Positions 7,736 through 16,977 are shown, numbered from the stretch's first letter. The stretch is DNA of 64,000 bases from an uncultured Verrucomicrobia subdivision 3 bacterium (GCA_903835255.1 CAILMI010000014.1:1-64000); one strand, 5' to 3'. Made by a program: numbers and translations. The notes: generated by a model not told the origin, from the letters alone.

Positions 7736-8533
7736 TCAGGAGCTCGCGCTGGTGTAGCGGCGCAAGGAGAGGCGCCAGAACCATTCTGAGAGAAGGGCCC
7801 AGGCCAGGCACAGAGCGATCAGGCTCAGCACGCTGCTGAGGGAGGTCATCTTGTCGGCCAGCACGCGCACCGGCAGATTGGACACCAGCAGCACCGGCAG
7901 CGCGAAGGTGAACACCGCCTTGAACGCGCCGCGGAACGCGTCGTCCGGCATCCGGGCGATGTTGAAAAGGTTGTAGTAACCATAGACGATTCCCTGGGCG
8001 CGCACCGTCCAGAAGCTGATGGCGGCGAGCATGAACATCAGGGTGTAATGAATCAGGATCCCCACCACGCACAGGGCGGTGAAGCCGACAAGCTGCAGCA
8101 GGGTCGGATGCAGGTGCAGCTGCACCGCGGCGTATCCCATCACCGCCACGGCGAAGAGGGCGTTAATGAACGCGCCCAGATCCACCTGCCGCAATGAGAC
8201 GATGAAGCGGGCGTTGATCGGCAGCAGCAGCAGAAAATCCATCTTGCCGGTGCGGACGAGCTCAGAGAGATTTGTACAATTCACCAAAAAGAATGCCTGA
8301 TACACCTGCTGGATGAAATTGCTGGCGCCGACGAGCAGCACCATCTGCCATTGGGACCAGGTGCCGACGGAATGGGTCTGGGAGAAGACGACCCCGATAA
8401 AGCACAGCTGCAGGCCGAACCAGAGTAGCTCCACGATGATCCACAGGATGAAATTGCCTTTGAAGGACATCTCGCGCACCACGGAATTTTTCCACAGCGC
8501 GGCGTAGAGAGCCATATAGCGTTTCAGGTGCAT
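7736..8533 (-). CDS. ABC-2 type permease (DUF990/ABC2_membrane_6-like)
   Basis: The 265-residue protein has six predicted membrane segments, for example FILWIIVELLWFGLQLCFIG and LIALCLAWALLSEWFW near the ends. The central GKMDFLLLLPINARFIVSLR motif is typical of the DUF990 ABC-2 permeases. These are normally encoded with an ATP-binding protein and a second permease. Neither is next to this gene: the downstream neighbour is a GDSL esterase and the upstream neighbour is mntH on the other strand. It may work with subunits encoded elsewhere. Substrate unknown. Confidence 0.8.
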   Translation of the reverse strand: MHLKRYMALYAALWKNSVVREMSFKGNFILWIIVELLWFGLQLCFIGVVFSQTHSVGTWSQWQMVLLVGASNFIQQVYQAFFLVNCTNLSELVRTGKMDFLLLLPINARFIVSLRQVDLGAFINALFAVAVMGYAAVQLHLHPTLLQLVGFTALCVVGILIHYTLMFMLAAISFWTVRAQGIVYGYYNLFNIARMPDDAFRGAFKAVFTFALPVLLVSNLPVRVLADKMTSLSSVLSLIALCLAWALLSEWFWRLSLRRYTSASS

Positions 8534-8685
8534 TCAGTGTTCGGTGGCGGCACGCCCTTCATTTGGGCCATCGGGTTTCACGGGTCAGGGCGCCCATAAC
8601 CAGCCTGCTAACGATGATCGTAGCGGAGGCGGCGATTCGGGGACACCGTAAAATGAGGCGCAGTTTATATCCAGGCACAATCCGA

Positions 8686-8714
8686 TTGACGGGGCATCCA
8701 GTAGATTGTATCAA
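8686..8714 (+). promoter_or_regulatory. Possible sigma-70 promoter of mntH
   Basis: TTGACG at 8686 and TATCAA at 8709 are separated by 17 bp, a fair -35/-10 pair. If used, transcription would start just before the ATG at 8727, giving an almost leaderless mRNA and ruling out the in-frame TTG at 8706 as start. Confidence 0.35.
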
Positions 8715-8726
8715 AAGTCTGCTATT

Positions 8727-10133
8727 ATGCTGGACCCCGCGCCTCCCCCTGATCCAGTAGAGCAAACTGGCTGGCGCAAGCCGGTGGAGCGGGCGTCGCT
8801 TCCCGAGGTTCACCGCAGCGTGCTGGTGCCCACGGCCGCTTCGTTCTGGCGTAAGCTGCTGGCTTTTTCCGGACCGGGTTTTCTCATTGCCGTCGGCTAC
8901 ATGGATCCGGGCAACTGGGCCACGGACCTCACCGGCGGCGCGCAGTTCGGCTACACGCTGCTGTCGGTCATCATGATTTCCAACCTGATGGCGATTCTGC
9001 TCCAGCATCTGTCGATCAAGCTGGGCATCGCCACCGGTCGCGATCTGGCACAGGCCTGCCGGGATCATTACTCAGCGCCCACGGTTTGGTTTCTTTGGAT
9101 TCTCTGCGAGCTAGCCATTGCGGCGTGCGATCTGGCGGAGGTGATTGGCTCCGCGATTGCGCTGCAGCTGCTTTTTGGGATTCCCCTGGTCTGGGGTTGC
9201 GTGATCACTTCCCTGGATGTTTTAGCAGTCCTGTATTTGCAGGGCAGGGGGTTCCGCTACATTGAGGCCCTTGTCATTACGCTCATCGCGACGATCGGCG
9301 GCTGTTTTGCCGCTGAACTGTTATTCGCCCACCCCGACATGGCTGGCATCTTAAAAGGATTTGTCCCCAGTCCGCAAATTATCACTCATCCCGGGATGTT
9401 GTATGTCAGCATCGGGATCATTGGAGCCACGGTGATGCCGCACAATCTTTACCTTCATTCCTCCATTGTGCAGACCCGCAAGTACGAGCAGACGGCGGGG
9501 GGCAAGCGCGAGGCCATCCGGTTTGCCACGATTGATTCCACGATGGCGCTGATGTTCGCCCTGTTTATCAATGGCGCCATTCTGGTGCTGGCGGCGGCCG
9601 CGTTTCACGGGTCCGGCCATGAGGAAGTGGCCTCCCTCCAGGAAGCGTATCAGCTGCTGAGCCCGCTGCTGGGCGTGGGCGCTGCGAGTATCCTTTTCGC
9701 CGTGGCGCTGCTGGCGTCGGGCCAGAACTCCACGCTCACGGGCACGCTCGCCGGGCAGATTGTTATGGAGGGGTTTCTTAACATCCGGCTCCGCCCCTGG
9801 CTGCGGCGGCTGATCACCCGGGCCATTGCGATCGTGCCTGCAGTGGTCATCATCGGATATTTTGGCGAGGGCAAGGCCACGCAACTGCTCGTGGCCAGCC
9901 AGGTCGTGCTGAGCATGCAGTTGGGTTTTGCCGTCTGGCCGCTGATGCGATTCACCGGCGCGCGCGCCAAGATGGGACCGTTTGTCAATCCGCTCTGGAT
10001 CCAGATCCTCGGCTGGAGCATCACCGCCGTGCTCATCCTCCTGAACCTGAAACTGCTGCTGGACAGCTTCCTCCCCGCACCGGTGCTCGACCGGGTATAT
10101 GGCCATCTGGGTTTGCCGTCGCCCGCCCATTGA
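8727..10133 (+). CDS. mntH: Nramp-family divalent metal transporter
   Basis: The protein has about 468 residues from ATG 8727 and eleven or so membrane segments. It carries the Nramp signature [14 protein letters not shown] in the first helix, where Asp and Asn bind metal, and [14 protein letters not shown] in the sixth helix, with the Met and His of the metal site. Nramp proteins import Mn2+, Fe2+ and similar ions with protons. The W in DPGNW differs from the more common F. A universal stress protein gene follows 9 nt after the stop, a frequent pairing for this Nramp clade. An in-frame TTG at 8706 would add seven residues. Confidence 0.92.
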   Translation: MLDPAPPPDPVEQTGWRKPVERASLPEVHRSVLVPTAASFWRKLLAFSGPGFLIAVGYMDPGNWATDLTGGAQFGYTLLSVIMISNLMAILLQHLSIKLGIATGRDLAQACRDHYSAPTVWFLWILCELAIAACDLAEVIGSAIALQLLFGIPLVWGCVITSLDVLAVLYLQGRGFRYIEALVITLIATIGGCFAAELLFAHPDMAGILKGFVPSPQIITHPGMLYVSIGIIGATVMPHNLYLHSSIVQTRKYEQTAGGKREAIRFATIDSTMALMFALFINGAILVLAAAAFHGSGHEEVASLQEAYQLLSPLLGVGAASILFAVALLASGQNSTLTGTLAGQIVMEGFLNIRLRPWLRRLITRAIAIVPAVVIIGYFGEGKATQLLVASQVVLSMQLGFAVWPLMRFTGARAKMGPFVNPLWIQILGWSITAVLILLNLKLLLDSFLPAPVLDRVYGHLGLPSPAH

Positions 10134-10142
10134 ATTCTTTCT

Positions 10143-10571
10143 ATGTATAAAAAAATCCTAGTGGCACTCGAAAATGGTCCGGCAGATAAAACCATGCTGC
10201 CCCAGATCACGCAGCTCGCCCAAAAACTCGGGTCCGAACTGCTGCTGCTCCACGTCGCCGATGGGTGGGCGGCCCGCAGCTTTGAACAGTTGAAACTCAC
10301 CGAGTCGGAGGAGATGAAAAACGACCGGGCCTACCTGGAGAAAACGGCCGCCGGTTTGAGGGCGGAACAGCTGACGGTGACCACTCGGCTGGCCATGGGC
10401 AACCCGCCCACGGAAATTTTAAGGATCGCGGAGGCCGAGCAATGCCAGCTGATTGCCATGACCAGCCACGGGCACCGGTGGTTTGGCGATGTTTTCCACG
10501 GCAGCACGATCAACGAAGTCCGTCATCGCACCCATATTCCCCTCTTCCTAGTGCGCGCGGTGAAGGCATGA
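10143..10571 (+). CDS. Universal stress protein (UspA family)
   Basis: The 142-residue protein has the Usp fold pattern: an N-terminal KILVALE strand, LLLLHVADG, and a C-terminal MTSHGHRWFGDVFHGSTINEV segment that corresponds to the ATP-binding G-2x-G-9x-G(S/T) motif, then a final strand IPLFLVRAV. ATP binding is therefore plausible. It begins 9 nt after mntH and is probably cotranscribed with it, suggesting a role in metal uptake control or stress linked to that transporter. Confidence 0.9.
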   Translation: MYKKILVALENGPADKTMLPQITQLAQKLGSELLLLHVADGWAARSFEQLKLTESEEMKNDRAYLEKTAAGLRAEQLTVTTRLAMGNPPTEILRIAEAEQCQLIAMTSHGHRWFGDVFHGSTINEVRHRTHIPLFLVRAVKA

Positions 10572-10592
10572 GCCGCTTCCCGGCGTGGCGGA

Positions 10593-10727
10593 TTACTTTC
10601 CCGGCGTGGAATCCGCAGGGCGTTCGATGAGGTGGAGCAGGTTGCCTTCGCCGTCCTCAAAGAAAAGAATACGCCCGCCGCCGGCGGCCGCGCTTTTCCA
10701 GTTCACTCGCGGAGGAATCCTTGTATC
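10593..10727 (-). pseudogene. Glyoxalase/VOC-family C-terminal remnant
   Basis: A minus-strand frame of 44 codons ends at a TAA (10595-10593) and encodes DTRIPPRVNWKSAAAGGG followed by RILFFEDGEGNLLHLIERP. The second part is the classic last strand pair of vicinal-oxygen-chelate (glyoxalase/bleomycin resistance) proteins, with the metal-binding Glu in the GNLLHLIER region. The frame has no start codon and the homology stops at the 5' end of eda, so the first two thirds of the gene are gone. It is most simply a truncated pseudogene left by a deletion or rearrangement. Confidence 0.65.
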
Positions 10728-11383
10728 CTTGGACCATGAAAATGATAGATCCTGAAATTTTTCTCCAGCAACGGCTGATCTGCGTGGCGGTGATTGACCG
10801 TCCCGAGGATGCCGTGCCGCTGGCCGGGGCGCTGCTCGCGGGCGGCCTTAACACCATCGAAGTCACCTTCCGCACCGCGGCTGCGGCCGAAGGCATTGCG
10901 CGCATCCGAAAAGAGCTGCCGCTGGCGGTGGTCGGGGCGGGGACCCTGCTGACGCCGGATCAGGTGAAGCAGGCGGTGGATGCCGGAGCCCAGTTCGGCG
11001 TCTCGCCCGGCCTGAGCCCCGCCGTCTCCCAGGCGGCGCGCGATCACCATCTTCCGCTGTTTCCGGGGGTCGTGACCCCCGGCGAAATCATGCGCGCGCT
11101 GGAGTTGGGCTGGAAGCGGCTGAAGTTTTTCCCGGCGGAAACCTTTGGCGGCGTCAATGCGTTGAAAGCTCTGATCGGCCCCTTCGGTCACACCGGCGTG
11201 ACCTTCATTCCCACTGGGGGCATCACGGCGGCCACCTTGCCGCAGTACCTGGCGCTCCCACAGGTGGCCGCCATCGGCGGCTCCTGGATGGCTGAACGCA
11301 AGCTCGTTGCGGAGGGCGCCTGGGATAAAATCACCGCGCTCACGGCGGAGGCCATGAAAGTGGTTGCGGCCTCGAAAGCGTGA
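10721..11383 (+). CDS. eda: KDPG/KHG aldolase
   Basis: The 220-residue (or shorter) product matches 2-dehydro-3-deoxy-phosphogluconate aldolase, the class I aldolase that splits KDPG into pyruvate and glyceraldehyde-3-phosphate in the Entner-Doudoroff and uronate pathways. Visible motifs are the catalytic Glu in NTIEVTFRT, GAGTLLTPDQ, GVSPGLSPAV, the Schiff-base Lys in LKFFPAETFGG and FIPTGGI. A strong GGAGGA lies 4 nt before the TTG at 10721 and would be too far from the ATG at 10736, so the TTG start is favoured though not proven. The 5' end overlaps the VOC remnant on the other strand. Confidence 0.9.
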   Translation: MYPWTMKMIDPEIFLQQRLICVAVIDRPEDAVPLAGALLAGGLNTIEVTFRTAAAAEGIARIRKELPLAVVGAGTLLTPDQVKQAVDAGAQFGVSPGLSPAVSQAARDHHLPLFPGVVTPGEIMRALELGWKRLKFFPAETFGGVNALKALIGPFGHTGVTFIPTGGITAATLPQYLALPQVAAIGGSWMAERKLVAEGAWDKITALTAEAMKVVAASKA

Positions 11384-11533
11384 GAGGCGGATACGGCATC
11401 CGCCCTTCAGAGGACTGGGTGTAATGGCTTGGCGTGTATGCCGGGCAATCCCGTGTATTGAGATCGACGGGGCTCAGGGGTGAAATCGCGAGAGCTTTTT
11501 AAATCCGCTCGGATAGGCTCTCAAAACAGAGTC

Positions 11534-11550
11534 GCCACCCACCGGGTGGC
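11534..11550 (-). terminator. Weak terminator candidate after nuoA
   Basis: GCCACCC and GGGTGGC form a 7-bp stem with a 3-nt loop. On the minus strand GACTCTGTTTT follows, so the T-run is displaced by 7 nt. It lies 44 bp past the nuoA stop in the 210-bp gap to eda. Confidence 0.3.
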
Positions 11551-11593
11551 TCCGGGAACCGAGTTTGAAATTAAGCAGGGAATTTTTGCCTGA

Positions 11594-11986
11594 TCAGTTT
11601 TTCCAGTCGAACGCTTTTTTCTTCAGCGCATACAGGTATCCGGCGAACAGGATGAACATGAAGGAAATCATCGAGCCCAGGATCAGGTTGCGCGTGGCAT
11701 GGTCGGCGAGCATGTCGCGATACACCACTGCCCACGGATACAGAAACACCACCTCGATGTCGAACAGGATGAACAGCATGGCCACCAGATGGAACTTGAT
11801 GGAGAAGCGCGGGGTGTTTTCGCCGATGGGGTTGGCGCCGCATTCGTAGGCCATGTCCTTGGCTTTGGTCCGCTTGGCGCTCTGGCCCAAAAACACCGAG
11901 ATCGTGAGCGTGCCGGCCGCGAAGCCAATGGCCACGACGATCAGCATGAGCACCGGGAGATACTGCATCAATTGCGACTGTTCCAT
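11594..11986 (-). CDS. nuoA: NADH-quinone oxidoreductase subunit A
   Basis: The 130-residue protein has three membrane helices and the invariant NuoA features: KAKDMAYECGANPIGE in the loop after helix 1 and FSIKFHLVAMLFILFDIEVVFLYPW in helix 2. NuoA is a membrane-arm subunit of respiratory complex I near the quinone tunnel. No other nuo gene lies within the window: downstream is eda on the opposite strand and upstream, on the same strand, is a PfpI-type gene. It is therefore separate from the usual nuoA-N operon, either as an extra copy or because the complex is encoded in several places. Confidence 0.93.
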   Translation of the reverse strand: MEQSQLMQYLPVLMLIVVAIGFAAGTLTISVFLGQSAKRTKAKDMAYECGANPIGENTPRFSIKFHLVAMLFILFDIEVVFLYPWAVVYRDMLADHATRNLILGSMISFMFILFAGYLYALKKKAFDWKN

Positions 11987-12017
11987 GGGAGTAATCTAGG
12001 AATTACCCGCGGGAAAT

Positions 12018-12539
12018 TCAATGACGAAAACGGGCGTCGAGAAACTCAACCATCGCCGCTCCAAATGGCGCGAGATCGCGCGGCGTACGGCTGGAGACTA
12101 GGTTCCCGTCCACCACCACCGGTTCGTTCACCCAGAGGCCGCCCGCGTTTTCCAGGTCGTCCTTGATCCCGAGCGAGCCAGTGACGCGGCGCCCGCCGAG
12201 GATTTTCGCGGAGATGGGGATCCAGCCGCCGTGACAGATGAAGGCGACGAGTTTGCCCTGCTCAAAAAATTCGCGCGTGAGCGACAGCACCTTTGCGTCG
12301 CGCCGCAGCTTGTCGGGCATGAAACCGCCGGGCACGAGCAGGCCGCAGAAATCCTGGCTGCGCGCGTCCTTCAGAAGCAGGTCCGCCGCCGCAGGGTAGC
12401 CGTGCTTGCCGGCGTAGGTCCTGATTTCCGGCGCGGCGCATTTCATCGCGTACCCCGCTTCCTCCAGGCGCAGTTTGGGATACCAGAGTTCTAGGTCCTC
12501 GTAAACATCGTCCAGAAACGCGAGCACGGTATTCTTCAT
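12018..12539 (-). CDS. DJ-1/PfpI-family protein
   Basis: From ATG 12539 the product has 173 residues and begins MKNTVLAFLDDVYEDLELWY. The family hallmarks are LLVPGGFMPDKLR and the nucleophile elbow AFICHGGWIPISA, where the Cys-His pair is the catalytic or redox centre of PfpI/YhbO-type proteins. The central VTGSLGIKDDLENAGG and VVDGNLVSSRTPRDL are also typical. Members act as proteases, deglycases or stress chaperones; which applies is not clear. An upstream in-frame ATG at 12572 is possible but the extra 11 residues look unrelated. Confidence 0.85.
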   Translation of the reverse strand: MKNTVLAFLDDVYEDLELWYPKLRLEEAGYAMKCAAPEIRTYAGKHGYPAAADLLLKDARSQDFCGLLVPGGFMPDKLRRDAKVLSLTREFFEQGKLVAFICHGGWIPISAKILGGRRVTGSLGIKDDLENAGGLWVNEPVVVDGNLVSSRTPRDLAPFGAAMVEFLDARFRH

Positions 12540-12618
12540 TTGCATGGGGGAAGTCTTGCTGAAGGAATCCAATGAACAAGTCGATTTTTCACTGAACGGA
12601 TAAGGCGGCGTCTTTAGC

Positions 12619-12638
12619 GCCGGGCTGGGAAGCCCGGC
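12619..12638 (-). terminator. GC-rich hairpin after the RND pump gene
   Basis: GCCGGGCT (12619-12626) pairs perfectly with AGCCCGGC (12631-12638) around a GGGA loop. It lies 9 nt past the pump stop codon. No T-run follows, so it may stabilise the mRNA end rather than terminate transcription. Confidence 0.35.
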
Positions 12639-12646
12639 CGGACCCG

Positions 12647-15600
12647 CTAGGCCTCGTCCTCCGGGCGCCGATTTTTTTTGCGCTCGGCGAAGCGCTGGAT
12701 CACCACGAAGAAGGCCGGGACGAAAAGCACGGCCAGGCAGGTGGAGGCGAGCATGCCGGAGGCGACGGCGATGCCCAGGGATTTGCGGGCGCTGGCTCCG
12801 GCGCCGCTGGCGAAGACGAGCGGCAGGACCCCCAGGATGAAGGTGAAGGAAGTCATGAGAATGGGGCGGAAGCGCACTCGGGCGGATTCCACGGTGGCCT
12901 CCAGGATGCTTTTCCCGGCCGCCCGCCGTTCCCGGGCCATTTCGACAATGAGGATGGCGTTCTTTGCGGAGAGCGCAATCAGGAGGACCAACCCGATCTG
13001 GACATAGATGTTATTGGCAAAACCGATGGCCCCCATGGCGCCGACCGTTCCGAGCAGGGCCAGGGGCACGGCAAAGATCACCGCCGCCGGGGTAAGCCAG
13101 CTTTCGTACTGGCCGGCCAGCACCAGATAAACAAGCAGGATGGCCAGGCCGAAAATCCAATAAACGGAATTGCCGACCAGCTTTTCCTGATAGGACATGG
13201 CCGTCCACTCAAACTGCAGGCCCGGCCCCAGGGTTTTATCCGCAATGGCCTGCAGGGTGTCCAGGGCCTGTCCGGAACTGAAGCCTTCCGCCGCCGCCCC
13301 GTTGACGGTCGCGGAGGGGAAGAGGTTGTAGAGGGTGATGACGGCCGGGCCGACGCCGTCCCGGATATCAGCCAGCGTGCCCAGCGGCACCATCTGGCCG
13401 CTGGAGCTGCGCACGCAATACCGTTTCAGATCCTCCGCAGTGAGCCGGTGGCCGGCGTCCGCCTGGGCGAACACCATGAAGTTGTGCCCGAACTTGGTGA
13501 ACTGGTTGACATAGCTCGAGCCCAGATAGGTCTGCAGGGTGTCATAAACATCCCCCAGCGCCACGTTGAGCGTCTCCGCCTGCGCCGGATCCACCGTCAC
13601 CGAAATCTGCGGCACCTGCGCGCGGAACGGTGTGAACACGGTGCGGATGGCGGCGTGGGTGCGACCCGCCGCGCTGATGGCGTCGGCCGCGCGCTGCAGC
13701 CGCACGAAATCATAGGTGCCATCGGTCAGCTGAACCTGCATTTGGAATCCGCCGGAAAGTCCGAGGCCCTGAATGGGCGGCGGCACCAGCACCAGCGTTG
13801 CGGCGTCTTGAAAGTCGGCCAGGGCGCGCGACAGGTTGGAGTAGATGGCCTTGAGATTTTGATCTGGGCCGCGGGCGCTCCAGTCTTTGAGCATGAAATA
13901 CACGATGCCGGCGTTGGCCAGGGAGGCGTTGTTGTCCAGCGGCGAGATGCCGCCGATGGCGATAGAGCGCTCCACCCCGGGAACGGCCCGGCCGAGGTCG
14001 ACAATTTTACCCATCGCCCTCTCGGTGCGTTCCAGCGACGCGCCATCGGGCAGCTGCACGGAAACCATCACATAGCCCTGGTCCTCCGTGGGGATGAAGC
14101 CGGTGGGGATCCGCATCAGGCCCCAGCCCGCCAGCGCCACCAACGCGAGGGCGATGATCACCATGAGGCCGCTGCGTTCCACCATGCGGCCGATCAGGCG
14201 GGCGTAGGCGCGTTCCGCCGGATCATACAGGAAGTTGAATCCGCGGAAGAAAAAATTCTTTTTGCGACCGGGCTCCACCGGCTTCAGCCAGAGCGCGCAC
14301 TGCGTTGGCTTGAGGGTGATGGCGTTCAAGGCGCTGATGACGGCGGTGACCGCGATCACGAGCGCAAACTGGCGGTACATCTGGCCGGTGATGCCCGGCA
14401 TGAACGCCGGCGGCAGGAACACGGACATCAGGACCAGGGTGATGCCGATGACTGGCCCGAACAAATCCCGCATCGCGTCAATGCTCGCCTGCTTGGGCGA
14501 CTTGCCGCGCTCGATGTGCTGCGACGCGCCCTCCACGATCACGATGGCGTCATCCACGACAATGCCGATGGCCAGCACGATGGCGAACAGCGTGAGCAGA
14601 TTGATGCTGAAGCCGAGCAGCGCCAGGCCGGCGAAGGCGCCAATGATGGTCACCGGCACAGTGGTGGCGGGCACCAGCGTCGCGCGCCAGTTCTGAAGAA
14701 AAACCATGATGACCAGCAACACCAGCACGCCCGCCTCAAACAGGGTGTGATAGACCTCATTGACGGATTGGCGGACAAACTGGGTGGTATCGAAGGGGAT
14801 CGTGTAGCTCAGGCCGCGGGGAAAATTTTGGGCGCAGGTCTCCATCGCAGCGCGCACGGCGGCGGCGGTGTTCAGCGCGTTGGCCTCGGGCGACTGATAG
14901 ATGGCGATGCCGCCGGCCGCCTGGTCGTTCATCTTGAAAAACTGGCTGTAGGTCTGCGCGCCCAGCTCCACGCGGCCCACGTCGCGGACGCGCGTGATCT
15001 GGCCGCCATTGCCGGTTTCCGACTTGACGATGATGTCCGCAAACTGGACTGGGTCTGTGAAGGCGCCCTCCACGTTCACCGTCAGCTGGAAATCCTGACC
15101 CGAGGGCACAGGCGGCATGCCAACCTGTCCAGCGGCCACTTTGGCATTCTGTTTCTGGATGGCGCCGATGACATCCTTGGGGGTCAGGGAGCGCTGGCGC
15201 ATCAAGTCCGGGTTCAGCCAGACGCGCATTCCGTATTGGCCAATGCCGAACACGGTCACATCGCCCACGCCGGGAAGGCGGGCGAGCTTGTCCCGCAGCG
15301 CGATGGTTCCGTAGTTGCTCAGGAACAATGCATCCTGATCCCGGTTGGTCGAGGTCAGGGTAATGATCTGGAGAATGGCGGTGGACTTCTTTTTAGTGAC
15401 CACGCCCTGCTGCTGCACCGGGGTGGGCAGCTGAGCCATTGCGGCGGAAACTCGGTTCTGCACCAGCACCTGCGCAAAATCCAGGTCCGTTCCCACTTGA
15501 AAGGTGATCAGCAGGGTGTAGCGCCCGTCCGAGGTGCAGGTGGACTGCATGTAGAGCATCTTCTCCACGCCGTTGACCTGCTGTTCAATGGGCAGCGCCA

Positions 15601-15784
15601 CCGTCTCCATCACCGTCCGCGCGCTGGCGCCGGGATAGCTCGCCGTCACCTGCACCGTTGGCGGGGTGATGGGCGGGTATTGGGACACGGGCAGCGAAAC
15701 CATCGCCACGCCGCCCAGCAGCACGATGAGCACCGCCAGCACATTGGCGAGAACTGGCCGCTCGATGAAAAATTTAGCGAACAT
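12647..15784 (-). CDS. RND multidrug efflux pump (AcrB/MexB-like permease)
   Basis: The 1045-residue protein has the length and two-fold layout of hydrophobe/amphiphile efflux (HAE-1) RND pumps. It begins MFAKFFIERPVLANVLAVL, and shows SQYPPITPPTVQVTASYPGA, the proton-relay GIVVDDAIVIVEG in TM4, and the second-half LVYLVLAGQYESW and IALSAKNAILIVE. The trimer takes drugs from the periplasm or inner-membrane leaflet and drives them out with protons. It is the last gene of an operon with adaptor and outer-membrane factor, 23 nt after the adaptor stop. Its G+C-rich codon use leaves a long spurious frame on the opposite strand. Confidence 0.96.
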   Translation of the reverse strand: MFAKFFIERPVLANVLAVLIVLLGGVAMVSLPVSQYPPITPPTVQVTASYPGASARTVMETVALPIEQQVNGVEKMLYMQSTCTSDGRYTLLITFQVGTDLDFAQVLVQNRVSAAMAQLPTPVQQQGVVTKKKSTAILQIITLTSTNRDQDALFLSNYGTIALRDKLARLPGVGDVTVFGIGQYGMRVWLNPDLMRQRSLTPKDVIGAIQKQNAKVAAGQVGMPPVPSGQDFQLTVNVEGAFTDPVQFADIIVKSETGNGGQITRVRDVGRVELGAQTYSQFFKMNDQAAGGIAIYQSPEANALNTAAAVRAAMETCAQNFPRGLSYTIPFDTTQFVRQSVNEVYHTLFEAGVLVLLVIMVFLQNWRATLVPATTVPVTIIGAFAGLALLGFSINLLTLFAIVLAIGIVVDDAIVIVEGASQHIERGKSPKQASIDAMRDLFGPVIGITLVLMSVFLPPAFMPGITGQMYRQFALVIAVTAVISALNAITLKPTQCALWLKPVEPGRKKNFFFRGFNFLYDPAERAYARLIGRMVERSGLMVIIALALVALAGWGLMRIPTGFIPTEDQGYVMVSVQLPDGASLERTERAMGKIVDLGRAVPGVERSIAIGGISPLDNNASLANAGIVYFMLKDWSARGPDQNLKAIYSNLSRALADFQDAATLVLVPPPIQGLGLSGGFQMQVQLTDGTYDFVRLQRAADAISAAGRTHAAIRTVFTPFRAQVPQISVTVDPAQAETLNVALGDVYDTLQTYLGSSYVNQFTKFGHNFMVFAQADAGHRLTAEDLKRYCVRSSSGQMVPLGTLADIRDGVGPAVITLYNLFPSATVNGAAAEGFSSGQALDTLQAIADKTLGPGLQFEWTAMSYQEKLVGNSVYWIFGLAILLVYLVLAGQYESWLTPAAVIFAVPLALLGTVGAMGAIGFANNIYVQIGLVLLIALSAKNAILIVEMARERRAAGKSILEATVESARVRFRPILMTSFTFILGVLPLVFASGAGASARKSLGIAVASGMLASTCLAVLFVPAFFVVIQRFAERKKNRRPEDEA

Positions 15785-15807
15785 GGTTTTATTATGGCGC
15801 TCTGGAA

Positions 15808-16977
15808 TCAGCGCTCACTCTGCGGCGTGACACGATCGCCCGGGCGGGCATTCATACCCCCCCCCACCACCACCCGGTCTTCTGGGGCGATGCCGCTCTG
15901 GATGGCGCGGCCGCTGTCCGTGACCGGCCCCTTGACCACGGAGCGCCGGCCCACGCGATTGTCGGCGTCCACCACCAGCACAAAGTCGCCCTCCTGATCA
16001 TTCCCCAGGGCGCTGCCGGGAATCACCGGCAGGGGCTGCGGCGCGCCCAGCGGGAGGCGCACGCGCACGAACACGCCGGGAAAGAGTGCCTTGTCGGCAT
16101 TTGAATATTCCGCCCGCATTTGAATGGTCCCGGTGGAGGTGCTCACGCCGCTGTCCACGAAATTAAGGGTGCCTTGATGCGGAAAACCCGCCTCATTTTG
16201 CAGTCCAATCTGAACAGAAACCCGGTCGATGCCCGACCCCGCCTCAATGCCGAGCTCCTTCATGGCGGCGCGAATAGTGAGCGCGTCGCGCTCGTTCAAA
16301 TTGAAGTAGACATAGATCGGCACCAGCGCCTCCAGCGTGGCCAGCTTGGTGTCGCCGCTGACTCCCACCATGTTACCGGGATCCACTAGATGCCGCCCCA
16401 TGCGCCCGGTGAACGGCGCGGTCACATGCGTGTAATCCAGATTCAATTTCGCCAGCACCCGCTGCGCCACCGCCTGGTCGCGCTCGCTCTGCCATTTCTC
16501 AACATTCGCCACGGAGGTCGCATTCTGTTTTACCAGCTCCTGCTGCCGGTCGAGCTCGGACTGCGCCCGGAGCTCCTGGGCCTGGGCGATTTTCAATTGC
16601 TGCTCGTAGGGCTCCGGCTCCACCACAAATAGCAGCTGGTTGGATTGCACCAGCGCCCCGTCCCTGTAATGAATCGACTGCAAATAACCGGGAATCCGTG
16701 CGACCAGATCCACCGACTGCGACGCCGCAGCCGTGCCCGTCAGATCCAAGGAAGCCGTCACCCATTGCACCACCGGATGGCGGACGGTCACCAGCGGCGG
16801 GGCCGGCGACCGGTCGGCGGACGGTTTCCCGCACCCGGACAATCCGGCAGCGAGGCACACTGCCCCCAGAAACGTCAGGACGTTTTCGGGCAATCGCCGG
16901 AGACAGCGGCAGGAGTCCGTTGTTTTACCGGACGCCGAGCCCCTCAGATTATTTTGAATTTTAAATAGCGCGATCAT
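15808..16977 (-). CDS. RND efflux periplasmic adaptor (membrane fusion lipoprotein)
   Basis: The start is the ATG at 16977, which overlaps the stop of the outer-membrane factor gene (ATGA). The 389-residue product has a lipoprotein signal ending LAAGLSGC, a lipoyl/hairpin region (residues ~60-160, GTAAASQSVDLVARIPGYLQ), the LNLDYTHVTAPFTGRMG motif of adaptors and beta-barrel and membrane-proximal domains ending in VVVGGGMNARPGDRVT. AcrA-type adaptors bridge the RND pump and the outer-membrane channel. Upstream in-frame extensions lie inside the preceding gene and were not used. Confidence 0.93.
   Translation of the reverse strand: MIALFKIQNNLRGSASGKTTDSCRCLRRLPENVLTFLGAVCLAAGLSGCGKPSADRSPAPPLVTVRHPVVQWVTASLDLTGTAAASQSVDLVARIPGYLQSIHYRDGALVQSNQLLFVVEPEPYEQQLKIAQAQELRAQSELDRQQELVKQNATSVANVEKWQSERDQAVAQRVLAKLNLDYTHVTAPFTGRMGRHLVDPGNMVGVSGDTKLATLEALVPIYVYFNLNERDALTIRAAMKELGIEAGSGIDRVSVQIGLQNEAGFPHQGTLNFVDSGVSTSTGTIQMRAEYSNADKALFPGVFVRVRLPLGAPQPLPVIPGSALGNDQEGDFVLVVDADNRVGRRSVVKGPVTDSGRAIQSGIAPEDRVVVGGGMNARPGDRVTPQSER

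Noticed and set aside
8534-8726. A manganese (yybP-ykoY) riboswitch upstream of mntH
   Set aside because: The conserved motifs of that riboswitch were not found in this leader.
13448-15997. A long open frame of 849 codons on the plus strand opposite the RND pump gene
   Set aside because: It is antisense to a clearly conserved pump, is rich in His, Arg, Gly and Asp as expected from reverse reading of G+C-rich codons, and shows no family motif.
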